Made by a program: the position numbers and the translations under genes
Notes under the pieces: generated by a model
Told to the model about the DNA's origin: nothing
Database searches by the model: none
The model's input: the letters and a program-made list of their open reading frames with translations, nothing else
Shown: piece by piece, positions 11,287-22,435 of the stretch
Position numbering within the stretch: the first letter of the stretch is position 1
How the letters are laid out: each line of letters opens with the position of its first letter
Source: Gigaspora rosea
Lineage: Eukaryota > Glomeromycota > Glomeromycetes > Diversisporales > Gigasporaceae
Assembly (NCBI GenBank): GCA_003550325.1
Contig: QKWP01000683.1
Span: forward strand, 123,226-187,225
Reading direction: 5' to 3'
Length of the DNA stretch: 64,000 nucleotides

Positions 11287-11905
11287 ACAAATAAAGGTTA
11301 TATATACTCATAATTGATTTTATTCTCTTTATACATACCAATTTTTTCTTTAACAAATTTGGACAAGATTATTGTTATAATTTTTACACGTACACGTGTA
11401 ATAGTTGGATACAATTAATGTATTAATCTTCGATTAAGAAAAGTTTAGCTATCAAAATTAAAAATTTAACCATATTTGTATATTGAAATTCTAGTCATGT
11501 ATTTTATTTTATATATTGTTCTATTGTTGATGCTACACATAACATGAATTCAACAAAGAATCTGATTGATTTAACCGATCAGATTGATCAAACAGGCCAA
11601 TAGAATCTTTATCGAGCATTAGAAAATCCCAACTACGCTGTTAGCATGCGTTGAATCCTCATGCTTCTAATGTGTTTCTCGGTTACTAACCTTTATAACC
11701 TTTACATTTCACTTTTTTTATATTTGCACACTTTAAGTTTCTTGACTCTTTTAATGTTATGAATAGACGTTTGTAAATCATTTAATGATTAGAAATAATA
11801 AATTTTTACAATAAAATGTGTTAGATTATATTATGTAAAAGATTTTGTTTAAAAACTATTATGCCTATTGTTAATCGAAAGTAATAACATAGAAGCAGAA
11901 TAAAT
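11287..11905. other. intergenic DNA, no gene seen
   Basis: AT-rich DNA without recognisable gene or repeat termini. Confidence 0.4.
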
Positions 11906-11910
11906 GAATC

Positions 11911-12053
11911 GGTTCACCGATAATTCATTTAGCCGACATCACACAATGACAATTTGTTAAAAATATGTACTTGCAAATAATCAAATGCTACCCTAACCCT
12001 ATGTGATGTCGGCTAAACGAACTTTCGGTGAAATGACTGTCGGTGAAGTGAGC
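11911..12053. repeat. foldback with TTTCGGTGAAATGA-type units
   Basis: The left arm (GGTTCACCGATAATTCATTT then AGCCGACATCACA) is complementary to the right arm (TGTGATGTCGGCT then AAACGAACTTTCGGTGAA). The right side continues into a second ~15-bp unit, TGTCGGTGAAGTGAG. The unit resembles those in the minisatellites near 13390, 32380 and 53990. Confidence 0.65.
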
Positions 12054-12597
12054 AGTACTTTATAACTTATATCCTTATATTATAATTCTGAATCCTTTCG
12101 GTTCTTCGCTATATATTTATAATCAAACCAAACCTACTGTGACGAATGCATACTTCTTAATGCATTTACGATAAGCCACTGAAATTCCCTAGTATGTATT
12201 GATATAAAATTTTAACACGTGACTATTTTTAAGAAATTACAGAATTAAGGTTTAATGCAGTAATGCTAACCAAAAATAATTAATGTTTTTTTTTGACATC
12301 AATTTCTATCATATTCATTGGTTCGTCTTGATCACAGCTGATCGTCATAAAATATTGTTCCCTTTAAAGTCAATAAAACAATAACAAAAATATTATCAAA
12401 ATCGGCATGTTGTATAAATTGCATTTATCCGAATTATTGTTCTGTATATAAAATAATATCTAAATCAAAGTTAAGATTTTCCCGTCATATTGTGCAAGAA
12501 AATAGCATAATATTAAAAATGCAATCATAATCGCATTTGTTTCGTTTAATTATACTATGATGTTAACGTAAATTCCTGACATTATATAAAATTTCAT
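12054..12597. other. 5' flank of the CaaX peptide gene
   Basis: AT-rich non-coding DNA upstream of a clear core promoter. No other gene seen. Confidence 0.45.
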
Positions 12598-12605
12598 TAT
12601 AAATA
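12598..12605 (+). promoter_or_regulatory. TATA box of the CaaX peptide gene
   Basis: TATAAATA, 86-93 nt upstream of the ATG at 12691, followed by a pyrimidine-rich tract (12611-12650) typical of fungal transcription start regions. Confidence 0.5.
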
Positions 12606-12690
12606 TGGCCTTTTTATTCTTTAATTTCTAACTTCAGATCCTTCAAATTTTACGAATAAATCATTAAAACTTTTAAACCTTTCTGACAAA

Positions 12691-12852
12691 ATGAACCCAA
12701 CTTTCATCTCTTCTACCACTGTTGGCACCACTGAAAAACCTGATGGTGACGCGGTTAATCAATGCTCCATTATGCACTCTATTAATGTTGGTACTCTCGG
12801 TACAACCGAAAAGCCCGATGGTGATGCAGTCAACCAATGCTCTATCATGTAA
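12691..12852 (+). CDS. tandem-repeat CaaX peptide precursor (pheromone-like)
   Basis: A 53-residue frame starting at an ATG in good context (GACAAAATGAAC, A at -3). After ten N-terminal residues (MNPTFISSTT) it has two copies of GTTEKPDGDAVNQCSIM, residues 12-28 and 37-53, joined by HSINVGTL. The second copy ends at the TAA, so the protein ends Cys-Ser-Ile-Met, a canonical CaaX box whose final Met favours farnesylation. No signal peptide, as in fungal a-factor-type precursors that leave the cell through an ABC exporter. The repeats differ at 11 of 17 codons, every change synonymous, which signals purifying selection on the peptide. A TATA box and a downstream AATAAA support a real gene. Known precedent: rhodotorucine A precursors of Rhodosporidium carry tandem peptide units each ending in a CaaX-like tetrapeptide. 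Function as a mating or signalling peptide is inference. Alternatively it could be another small prenylated protein. Confidence 0.75.
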   Translation: MNPTFISSTTVGTTEKPDGDAVNQCSIMHSINVGTLGTTEKPDGDAVNQCSIM

Positions 12853-12874
12853 ATTTTTTACTGAAAAGAAGACA

Positions 12875-12880
12875 AATAAA
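12875..12880 (+). terminator. polyadenylation-signal candidate
   Basis: AATAAA 23 nt after the stop codon of the CaaX peptide gene. Common by chance in such AT-rich DNA, but well placed. Confidence 0.35.
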
Positions 12881-13385
12881 AATTATCCTAAAATTACTCA
12901 CGGCTTTGTAATGGATGCTCCTCATTATTTTGGATGAATAATATGCTCCTTTAACCGATTTTTTCGCGTTGCAAAAATTATTATATTATCTTATTACTTT
13001 TGGTCATTATGAATTTTTATTATTTGTCTTATTTAAATCACTGTCTCAATAATTCTTTCTTTCATGTATATGTTAAATTTTCTTTTTCTCCCTTCTTCGA
13101 GTTAGGATCTATTATTATATTTGTATTTTTTGGTTTTGTTAATGATCAATTTTATAAATAAATATTCATAATCATGACGTTCAAGTTTTCTTTTTATTAT
13201 CATAAGACGAAATGTTGTATTTTAAATATTCTATTTTATTATGAGTCATTCTCGTAACAGTGAACTTTCGATACAGTACAGTGAAGACTGATTAAATCTC
13301 ATATAATGATGTTTAGATCTAATGCCAGTCTATATATAAAATGAAAACTCATGTAATGAATTTTTTAAAAAATTTATTAATGGAA
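12881..13385. other. 3' flank of the CaaX peptide gene, no further gene seen
   Basis: AT-rich; no second repeat unit of the peptide and no other coding region detected. Confidence 0.4.
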
Positions 13386-13389
13386 TTCA

Positions 13390-13645
13390 CCATTGTTGCT
13401 TGATTCCCCGAAAATTAATTCCCCGCCAGCTAACTTTCCTGACACTATATCCCCGACAGAATGTTTCATCTACAGTATACTTTCTTGACAAGATATCTCT
13501 AACATGACATGTTTTTGACATCCCCTTATCCTGACAAGACATATTTTCGAAAAGGCATTTTACTAACATGATGTATTTCAGCAAAAATATTTTTCCGACA
13601 TGACATATTTCCGATATCCCTTTTCCGACAAGATCTTCCCCGATT
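13390..13645. repeat. degenerate ~15-bp minisatellite (TTTCCCGACA-type), locus 1
   Basis: About 16 imperfect units built on TTCCCCGACA / TTTTCCGACATGACA, for example ATCCCCGACAGAATG, TTTTCGAAAAGGCAT and TTTTCCGACAAGATC. The 65-codon minus-strand frame here is a product of the 15-bp periodicity, not a gene. It resembles arrays at 32380-32590 and 53990-54190. Confidence 0.7.
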
Positions 13646-13680
13646 AGAAATTTCGCTTAAAAATAATTATTATATTATGT

Positions 13681-14240
13681 CAGGGTGAATCCCACGCTGA
13701 ATTCTAGTATAACCGCTTTGATCATAGGGTTTGGGATCCGCGTTAGCGTAGTGTGTTTTATATTACAGACACATGATGGATTTTGTGATGATCTTCAGCA
13801 GATTTCGGTAATAATAAAAGTATAATTTCGATAATATAATTTTTGGTGATACAAATCATGCCGTGATAATATATCGGCCGAAAATTATATTATATTGTTG
13901 TCCAGAGCGAAGCGAAGGACTCATATTTCTATGCGTTTTGATGACCGAAATTACGATTTTGATGCATTCGTAATAGAAATATCAAAACTGTAGTTTCGGC
14001 ATTTTTCGTCTGTAACGCCCCTGAAAAATGTGATCTGTGACATGCGTACGTGACCAGATTTTTCAGGGCTTATCGAATGTTTTCCGTTACAGTTTACGGT
14101 ACTAATACTAAAATTATCGTTATGGGCTCCGGACTTATACCGGCTTCCGGTTCCTAGTTATTATCACGTGTCCCACTAATTTTCAAGTCAGCTGTAATGC
14201 GGATTTCTGCATAGCTGATTTCAGCATGGGTTTCACCCTG
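13681..14240. mobile_element. 560-bp non-autonomous DNA transposon with CAGGGTGAA ends
   Basis: The left end CAGGGTGAATCCCACGCTGA is mirrored by TCAGCATGGGTTTCACCCTG at the right, 18 of 20 matches. The interior contains another inverted pair, CCTGAAAAATGTGATCTG with CAGATTTTTCAGG (about 14030-14070). The ends match those of the 133-bp element at 2452-2584. No coding region and no convincing target duplication, so the superfamily is undecided. Confidence 0.78.
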
Positions 14241-14281
14241 CTGTATTATATTCAATACAAAAAAAAATTAAATGAGTAAGT

Positions 14282-14930
14282 TGGTACTTATTATTATACC
14301 ATATGCGCGGATTTGTAGAATTGGTCCTCATAACTGGACCCCAAAATTTTTAATGATCTGCAAAAAGTCACATGCCGATTGGGTGTAAATAAAAATAGTA
14401 CCCCAATTCATGTGTCAAATTCGTTGACTTACCTAAAAAAAATACAATAAGATATGTAAAACCAATGAACGCAATTAATAAAAGAATAGAAATTAACCAA
14501 GAGTAATAAAAAATAGCAAATATTTTTATTATTATTATTTTTTTATTTAATTAATAAAAAAAAAAACAGTTTTAAGACAAGATCTAATCTGTATACGGTA
14601 TATGTACTTTATTTCAGGTTTATATATTTAGCTAGAGTTTTAACAGGTTTCGTACTATATATTTAGCATTTGACATTTAGCTTGGGTTTCGTAATATATG
14701 TTTAACTTAAATTATATATACTTACGTACGATTTAGCTAGGGTTCGTAATACAGTTAGAATATATATAGCTTTTAGGAGTTGGGACCAGACAATGTTGTG
14801 CATTTAGAGGGTTTTTATTTGCGGTAGTCACTGCATTTATACTGTATATATTTAGCTTGGGTTTTATAGCACATATTTAGCTTGAGTTCCTTGTTTTATA
14901 TTTAATTCAGATATAGTTATTTTTATAATC
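14282..14930 (+). repeat. complex repeat with a TTTAGCTTGGGTTTCGTA tandem tail, copy 1
   Basis: A head (GCGGATTTGTAGAATTGGTC ... GACCCCAAAATTTTTAATGA) is followed by A-rich sequence and then by irregular repeats of a ~25-30-bp unit around ATATTTAGCTTGGGTTTCGT (14620-14900). An inverted homologue lies at 53290-53800, and fragments of the head occur near 16090 and 51890. Class unknown. Confidence 0.6.
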
Positions 14931-15104
14931 GATGCTAATCATTAAACGAATATATTTAATATATTACCAAGCATACATTCGTCACTATTTATGATTACTA
15001 TTTCGCTACATCTATATGATATTTGAAATTTTTTATTAATTTACATTATTGGGTTTTGTAATTTAATATGATACATTGCCACTCTATAATATGTGATCCA
15101 AGAT

Positions 15105-15540
15105 CATTCCAACATCTAAAGAAGTAAGCACGATATTCATAAAAGCACCGTGTCTTGTGATTCAGTGGTCCAAATCAGACAAATTTGGTACCATTCGATT
15201 TGTCCCAATGAGACAAATCGAATAGTACCAAATTTGTCTAATTTGGACCACTGGACAGCTAACAGTCATAAAATGGTTAATCGAAAATGACCAACCAAAC
15301 CCTTTTCTACTTATGAAGCACATAATTTAACTAATATCTAAAGGAATAAGCGTAGTGTTCATATAAAGTACATCAGCTAATGCTCCTTCTCCATTCGGTC
15401 TATGTTTATTCCAACTTTAGCATTCAAAAGTTAGAGTGATATTTTTGCAAAGTGCTTTTCTTACTACCAAAATTCAAAAAAGTTAGCATGGTGTTTATGC
15501 AGAGTGCAGCCGCTAATACTCTGGTTCTAATACATATAAA
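15105..15540. repeat. four degenerate tandem units (AAGTAAGCACGATATTCAT type)
   Basis: Related segments begin near 15112, 15330, 15410 and 15472. Each has a variant of TCTAAAGAAGTAAGC followed by a variant of GATATTCATAAAAGCAC. A 91-bp hairpin interrupts the first unit. Confidence 0.5.
15163..15253. repeat. 91-bp near-perfect hairpin with CAGTGGTCC ends
   Basis: The left arm CAGTGGTCCAAATCAGACAA... runs to GATTTGTC, then a 7-base loop (CCAATGA), then the complementary arm ending TTGGACCACTG. Only a few mismatches over ~42-bp arms. The CAGTGG end resembles hAT termini, but no duplication is visible. Confidence 0.85.
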
Positions 15541-16351
15541 AATTAATAAAATGGATAACTTATCTTTAAATTTTGCAACAATAGCCATTTAATAGATTTG
15601 GTAATAATTTTATAAAATCATATACAAGACCCAGGTCGTTACATTTCACTGATTTGAAAACCTATAGTAGACCCGGGTCTAGTACATAGCATGTTAATAT
15701 TGTAGCAAGGTAAATTCTAAAGTATATGTTTATACATACTTGCATTTGTCTAGGTTTTTATAAACAGAGTGATGTGGCGTGTACTGAAGTTGTAAAAAGG
15801 ATTTTTAATTATTCAATGAATAAAATTATTTGTGTCAGCTATTTGATGCACCTAGTATTGTATAATGGTCAAATTTAGGCCCGCGCATATGTAAAAGCAG
15901 AAATTTCAATCAATATCGATAGTATCTGAAAAATTTAATTGGTTAATCTGGGTGTCGAATACTGATGCACTACAGCAGTCAACCCAATCTACGAATTTAA
16001 TTGGTTGATTTTGCTGTCAAATGATTGATATACTATCTAGTCAAATTTAGGTGCGTTAAAAATTTTGGAGTGATCTACAAATCCGCCGATATGCCATAGA
16101 CTATAATGCAAATGAGAAATTAAATAAAACTTATCATATTGAATTCATGCAAATAAGAAATTAAATAAAATGTGAACAAAAAACTGTTGGTAAAATGGGT
16201 TGTTAGAAAAAATGCATTCAATAACAGTCATACAATTTGTTATGCAGATCACGGATGTTTCATAACACTTTTTTCATAGTAAATTGCAATGGTAAGCCCT
16301 CTTCAAATGACTTTTTCAGGGTTTTCTAAAGAAAATATATTTGTATACAAG
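15541..16351. other. repeat-derived intergenic DNA
   Basis: Contains an ACCTATAGTAGACCCGGGTC word near 15660 that recurs near 23810 and 23965, and an inverted head fragment of the 14282-14930 repeat around 15870-16100. No gene. Confidence 0.45.
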
Positions 16352-16355
16352 GTAT

Positions 16356-18123
16356 TGTTACACTCAAACTACCTCTAAAACGGTTTAGTAAAACTGGTGT
16401 TTAAAATAATTGAAAGCCTCACGTGCTTAATAAATAAATGTAATTGCGTATAGAGGTTTTTAAGTGATTTGCTTTTATGAAAGAGGCAAAACGGCTATAA
16501 GTATATGGAGATACCGATAGTCATATTAGTTTATCAATAAAAATATAAGTAACTATAATAATTTATATAGTGTGTAAAGACTATCACAGTAATCATGTGA
16601 TCAAATATCGGTAAGCTGATATTTATTACAGTTAATATCGTTAATCACTAATGATTATAATTGATTGAAACTGGGTTTCACAAGTGTATGAAGATACAAG
16701 TATCAGTTTATTTAATAAATCAGTATATGAGGACATGATTATTTATTAGAATAAATGAGTTATTTATTAGACAACTATTTTTTTTTTTTTTTAGGACTTT
16801 GGTAGTCTTGCCAAAATCTTATAAATTTATTATTACTAAAAATTTCTTTTTAATAGATTTACAATCACCAGACTTTGACCTCATCCGGCTACAAAATAAA
16901 TATTGCGCCCGGATGCGACTAGCCGCATCAGCTTACGTATAAGCCAAAAAAAATTCATTAGCTATAGTTACAAACCAACTATGCTTCATAACCTACTCCT
17001 TCAAACACTTCTTCTCTGAGCTTCTCATAAAGAAGAATAAAAACAAGGGGAAGATTAAAATAGGGAGACAAAACTAAATACCCAACAAAATTAACCAAAA
17101 ACCAAAATTATACATCCAAGAAAAAAAAATAAAACAAAAAGAAAAACCTAAAAAAAAGCAAAAAAAAATAGACTATGAAGTATTAATAAGCGATAAAAAT
17201 TATATAATACTGCGCAAGGAAACGCCTCGCCAAAGTATTATATATACATAAAAGAAAACTAAAGGAACGTTCTAGAATTTATTTTCTGCAGATCAGCCTA
17301 CTCTATTGCGCCACGTCTCATTACGCGTCTGTTCCTGTTTATTCACCTGCATGCTTTCTTCCCGATTAGGATAGGAACAACAATACCGATCTTTTGGAGG
17401 GAGTACGCCGGATTTCTCACTTTTCATCCAAAATTCCAGAAAAAAAGACTTCGAGCAAGAATATGATAGCAGGAGTATGGTCAAATATGTTTTTGTAGCC
17501 AAAACCTTTAGAGAGTGTGTTAAAAACTCATTTTTTAGTTCACTGCCTAGCCAAAATATAAAACCTTCGTTGACGGAAGAGAACTTTTACCAGAATTTCT
17601 TGTACCAAGGGTACCCACTGCCAGTTATTTTGCACAACCAATGCTTCTGGCTTGCTTGCTGAATATATAAAAGAGTCCCCGGAAAGTTAAGCAAAAAAGG
17701 TTAACCTTTATAAAAACCAGTATTATATCTGCTTCGTCTTTTACTAATAAAAATTTTTGTTTTTCGTTTGTTTAAAATTTTGGACAAGTGATCGATGAGA
17801 AGAGTTGATCTATTAGACAACTATTTAGTAGATAACTATTAACTAGTCTAGTAGACAACTAATTTGGCTCAAGGCGAGACTTATTGTATTTATATATTTT
17901 TACTATATAGTTCGTAATGAGATCTGTTAGATATCAATGATATACTAGATCCATGTGATCTATAAGATCACTAATATTAGTGTGATCCATGTGATCAAGA
18001 GAATCATTGTGATCACTGTGATCTATGTGGTCTATGTGATTTCTTGGCTTTGGAGTTTATATGTTCTAATATCTCGTGACATACCTGTCTAATAATATTA
18101 TATAACGAATTCTAGGTTTAATA
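16356..18123 (-). repeat. Gypsy-1 3' LTR (interrupted)
   Basis: Plus-strand start TGTTACAC; its end reads TTTAATA, where the sister LTR has TTTAACA. It is split by the retroposon at 16781-17810. The right part contains a dense run of TGTGATC/GATCAC words (about 17950-18045). Without the insertion it is 722 bp. Confidence 0.9.
16781..17810 (-). mobile_element. ~1.03-kb retroposon R, copy 1 (inside Gypsy-1 LTR)
   Basis: Inserted in the LTR with a 16-bp duplication TATTAGACAACTATTT (16765-16780 and 17811-17826) and a poly(A) tail seen as poly(T) at its left edge, so it moved by target-primed reverse transcription. The minus-strand 5' end is GATCAACTCTTCTCATCG. A second copy starting at the same point lies at 63634-64000. 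Both copies can be read as a short stretch containing VVQNNWQWVPLVQEILV, but there is no long frame. It has no tRNA-like head. It is either a distinct non-autonomous retroposon or a truncated element of an unseen LINE. Confidence 0.8.
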
Positions 18124-18136
18124 TATCTCCCTTCTT
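18124..18136 (-). other. Gypsy-1 polypurine tract
   Basis: Minus-strand AAGAAGGGAGATA lies directly against the 3' LTR, the expected position of the plus-strand primer. Confidence 0.6.
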
Positions 18137-18394
18137 ATTCATGAGCTCCGTGAATGATAACAAATACCAACTTGGAGTACAATTACTGATATTATATGTA
18201 CTATAAGCATTATCTATATCAGCTTGTTATATGGTTTCTCCAACTATACATATGAAGTCTATCACAGATATTCTTGAAATTTTGTTTAAATTAAGGATAC
18301 AGGTTCAGTATATAGATTATATGGATTCCACACCATAATATCTAAACAATTGATAAGCGCGCGTAGAGATCTTTTTATAATACTCCGTGATGTT

Positions 18395-18658
18395 TTAAGT
18401 ATATAAGGCACGTTCCATTAGAAGAGGTAATTCTTCTTCTATAAGTCTACCAAGACAATAGGCATAGAATAACGTTTGTACACGTCTAGGTCTTGATCGT
18501 GTAGAGGTTAACAATTTCTGATATGTCTTTCTGATCTTATTTTCTAAAGATTTGTTTAACTCATAGGGTTTTGAATCAATAAGGACTTCACTTGGTTCTT
18601 TAGAGCTGAGTTCTATTATAATGGGTGCTATAGTAGAGGTATCCATTTTAGAAAACAA
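18395..18658 (-). pseudogene. Gypsy-1 extra 3' frame (downstream of integrase)
   Basis: An 87-codon frame between integrase and the 3' LTR. Its core has YQKLLTSTRSRPRRVQTLFY then AYCLGRLIEE. Gypsy-2 has a related sequence in the same position (YQEKLQKILKRIKTRTRN ... LLEAYYCLDNLID), so both elements carried the same extra protein segment. No known domain recognised; it is basic, then helical. Possibly a C-terminal extension of pol or a separate frame. Confidence 0.55.
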
Positions 18659-19001
18659 TAGATTATTATCGATACATTTATATATTTAACACATGAAGTA
18701 TCATTTTAATAACAGAACATTTATTAGTATATCTAAAATTAGTCTTTCTATAGTACGAAGTTTATATACATCTTGTGCAACTTGTTTATGTATAAAATAT
18801 GGTCCTTTCCATTTCGGGAGTAGCTTTCCGAATTAACTTTTTCTGATATGCATATCATACATTAGCACTCGATCATTCTTCATAAATATCCGTTTAAATC
18901 ATTTATGTTTCTTATTCCAGAAAAATCATTGTCTATTTTGGGATTTTTCTATGTTGGCTTTAGCTTTGTTCTGAACCTCAGGTATTGTTTCGAAAATGGT
19001 A

Positions 19002-19319
19002 CCGTATATTCCCAAAAATAAACTACTCCGAAAATAAGCTACCCTCCTGATTTTTTTCAAAAATCTCAAAAAACGCGTTGATAGTTGCTACATATAAAAC
19101 TTTTTTTTTACTAAATAAAGTTTAAAAAAGTTTGATTAAGTAAAGTTGTTCAGCATATCAAAATACACCTACAGTAAAAATTTGGTGCCATTTGGACAAC
19201 TTTTTATTAGTATGTTTTTCAATTTTTTCAAAAATGGCTATACACTAAAAATAAGCTACCCCCTATTTTTTGTGTAATTTTTGGTCCAAAAAAGGTAGCT
19301 TATTTTCAGGAATATACGG
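19002..19319. mobile_element. TA-flanked MITE (CCGTATATTCCC family), copy 1
   Basis: 318 bp in the Gypsy-1 integrase region. It begins CCGTATATTCCCAAAAATAA and ends GGAATATACGG, flanked by TA at 19000-19001 and 19320-19321. A TA duplication and these ends suggest a Tc1/mariner-like group. Other copies: 30388, 33035 and 55868. Confidence 0.85.
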
Positions 19320-19329
19320 TATATAAACG

Positions 19330-20310
19330 AGTCAACATATTTTCTTCAAGTATTTCCCTTTGAAATATAGGTAATTAAGCTTTACAGCCATATGTAAGCA
19401 TAAATAGTGTAAACTTTGTGGTTTCTTGCTTAGCTGTCTTGTAAGCAAATAGTACTGATGGTATCAACGAATCCCACTGATTTTCTTGATTATCTAATTT
19501 AGCCAATGATTCGCATAATGTACGGTTGAATCATTCTACTAATCCATTTGTCTGTGGATGGTAAGGTGTCGATAGTAGATGTTGTATTTTGAATTTTTGC
19601 ATTAGTTCTTTCACTAACATATTGTCAAAATGTTTCCCTTAATCTGTCAGGATATACATAGAGCATCTGTATCGGCATATAATTTCTTCGTATAAGAAAT
19701 TTACAGTATTTTTGGAATCAGCTATAGGCACAGGTCGTGCTTCCAGCCATTTAGTTAGATAATCTGTGGCGACTAAAATATATTTGTTTCCTTTTGTAGT
19801 AATAGGAAGTGGTCCTATATAGTCTAAACCTATTCGATGAAATGGATATTCAACAGGTATCAGTTGTAAAGGTCCTGGTATTAAAAATTTTCCATGCTTT
19901 TGGCAAGTATCACAAGTCTTAATATATTGTCATACATGATCGTACATTTGGGGCCAATGGTATCTAGTTTTTATCTTTTCTACTACTTTATCCATCTCTA
20001 AGTGTGCTCCTGTAGGGTGATTATGTAGTAAATATAATAGTGGTTCTATTTCATGCGTTTGAATTACTTTTACTAACTGGTTATTTTTGTCTCTTCTTTT
20101 GTATAGTTGTCTGTTGAGTATTGTAAAACTTTTACTTTGAGCTTTAATTCGACATTGACTACAAGGTGTAGTATTTGGTGAATATTTAGCAGTTTCTAAA
20201 TATAACTTTAATTGATTATATTCTATTGGATCCATATCGGTAAGTATATATGTATATAGAAATAAAAAAAATTGTTTTAGTTTTGTACGGTTGTAGTAAC
20301 CGACTTGCAA
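19330..20310 (-). pseudogene. Gypsy-1 integrase (broken)
   Basis: The N-terminal zinc-binding module is visible at 19930-20310: HNHPTGAHLEMD, then TCDTCQ. The core follows in the same frame, broken by stops: GLDYIGPLP (first catalytic Asp), ILTD-stop-GKHFDNM (second) and TNGLVE-stop-FNRTLCESL (catalytic Glu). Stops at 19531 and 19930 are TGA at likely CGA arginines; the one in ILTD-stop-GKH is TAA, probably from CAA. The reading is lost in its C-terminal part near the MITE. It would have integrated the cDNA copy into the nuclear genome. Confidence 0.85.
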
Positions 20311-20563
20311 AGTTTTTCATCATTTGTGGACAGAGATTTTGGATGATAATTGATTTTAAACTGTTGGTTTGGTTTTTCACCAAACCGAATTACACAGATA
20401 AGTATCAAAAAAATTATTAAATTTTTGTAAATAATTTTTAGATAGTGTTTCTAATGTTGGCAACTACCAGGGTTGATATATCAGTAAGAAATCGTTTATA
20501 ATTTCTGTAAGTTTATATTGATTTCTTTAGGGAAAGTGTTACAGCTTTATAATTTAAAAGAAG

Positions 20564-20842
20564 TTAGGCTTTTGAATCATCACTTTCAGACCAATTATCG
20601 ATAGGGGTATCATCAATTAAATTAATGCTACTGAAATTTATTGATTCATTACATGAATTGTCATGAGTAGGCCAATAACTCTTTGCGACTTCTTCTATGG
20701 GGTAATTCTTTATAGTAATCCATAATTTTAAATCTAAGTAGCATGTAATACATTCATTGCTTGGTGAATATAATTTTTCTCTACACCAATATTGAGTGGT
20801 GGGTTCTTTATAATCTTGTATATATCCTTTTCTTTTATCTTT
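20564..20842 (-). pseudogene. Gypsy-1 spacer frame between RNase H and integrase
   Basis: An open stretch without an ATG that reads KGYIQDYKEPTTQYWCREKL, then ECITCYLDLKLW, and an acidic end PIDNWSESDD. It is longer and more structured than the usual linker between RNase H and integrase. No family recognised. Probably part of the pol polyprotein. Confidence 0.45.
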
Positions 20843-21059
20843 CTAGTTAAATCGTTGAGAAATATGTTCAATATGATACTAGGTGCTCATCATGCCTCCA
20901 TAATAGATCCCTTCAGCTGTAAATTGAATATCCGTATACGGTGATAAGTATCAATAGATATTGGTGGACAAATAACAATGTAATATCTCTTCTACAACCT
21001 TTAAAATGTTTCTCTAGATTGGGTTGGAATCTCTATCATGTAGATTTTGGCTATATCGA

Positions 21060-22435
21060 TTTCCTAATTTTCTTCTTGTTCAAGAAAATTTTCTTCTGGA
21101 ACAGGTTCAATCATATCTACTTTCTCGTACATATGGGATAATGTATCGGCATTTCGATATATTTTTCCAGGCTGATGTATTACTGTAAAATCATATGGTT
21201 CTAATCATAAAATCCATTGGGCTCTTGCTCCTTTTAGTTTTGTTGTCCATAACCATTTTAAGGTGGCATAGTCTGTAATAAGAAAGAAATGTTTGGTTCC
21301 TATATAAGGGTAAAAGTATTCTACTGCCCATACTACAGCTAGACATTCTAGTTCTGTAGCAGAATAGTTTTGTTCTGCTTTAGTAAGGCTTCTACTTGTA
21401 TATGCAATAGCATATTCTCATTTATGATCGTCTATTTGTGCTAGCACAGCACCTAATCCAGAAGTACAGCCATCAGTATGTATATAAAAAGAGCGATTAA
21501 AATCGGGTTGTTGTAATACAGGGGCCGATATAAGGTGATTTTTAAGAGTATCAAATGCTGTTTGTTGTTGATTTGTCCATTGATAAGGTTCATCTTTCTT
21601 TAGAAGTTGGTTCAAGGGTTTGGCTATTTTAGAAAATCCCTCTATGAATTTTCGATAGTATGAAACAAGATCTAGAAATCCATGTATTTGCTTTAATATG
21701 ATTGGTATTGGGAAGTTTTTAATCTTTTCGATCTTCTCTTCATTGGGACGTAACTCATCTCTTCCTACAATGTGTCCTAAAAATTTAATGTTTGGTAAAA
21801 AGAAATTATATTTTTCTATATTTAATTTTAAATTTGCAAGCTTTAATTTTTCAAATACTAATTGTAGATGATTTAAAATGTTCTTCAAACGTGGTTGAAT
21901 ATATAGTAATATCATCTAGGTATATGACAACAAATTTGTTGATGAATTCACGTAGTACTAAATCCATAAGTCATTGAAATATGGCTGGCGCATTACATAA
22001 GCCAAAAGGCATTATATTAAATTTGTAAGTGCTGAATTTAGTAATGAAGGTGGTCTTTTTCTTGTCTTCTTCTTCCATTGCCACTTGCCAATATCCGCTA
22101 GCTAAGTCTAAGCTAGAAAACCATTGTGTTATTCCAAAACTATTGAGTACTTTGTTAATATTTGGCAGTAGGTAAATGTCTTTTTCAGTAATTGCATTTA
22201 ATCATCTATAATCGATACATATCCGCTTTTTTCCAATTTTTTTAGGAACGATTACTACCGGTGATCCCCATGGTCCTTCTACTAGTCTTATTATTTTCAA
22301 TTCTAACATTTTATTTATTTCTTTTTGTAAGAATTCTTGTTCATCCAGGGGACATCTATACCATTTTTGTTTTATTGACTTTGCATCTCCGGTATTAATA
22401 TGGTGCCGTACCAAACTTGTACATCCTAAACCCAT
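21060..22435 (-). pseudogene. Gypsy-1 reverse transcriptase and RNase H (broken)
   Basis: RT motifs in order: EINKMLELKIIRLVEGPWGS, KKRICIDYR, LDLASGYWQVAM, NIMPFGLCNAPA and VVIYLDDITIY with the catalytic YLDD intact, then the thumb motif KFLGHIVGRDELRP. RNase H follows: FYIHTDGCTSGLGAVLAQ, NYSATELECLAVVW and LITDYATLKWL. In-frame TGA stops at 22202, 21972, 21418 and 21205 fall where CGA arginine is expected from family patterns (for example FQ-stop-LMD for FQRLMD). A frameshift lies near 21900. Non-functional. Confidence 0.9.

Noticed and set aside
12722..12937. 71-codon frame overlapping the CaaX peptide gene in another register
   Set aside because: Its repeats are frame-shifted echoes of the conserved frame; the synonymous pattern supports only the 12691 frame.
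13387..13584. 65-codon minus-strand frame
   Set aside because: Generated by the 15-bp period of a minisatellite.
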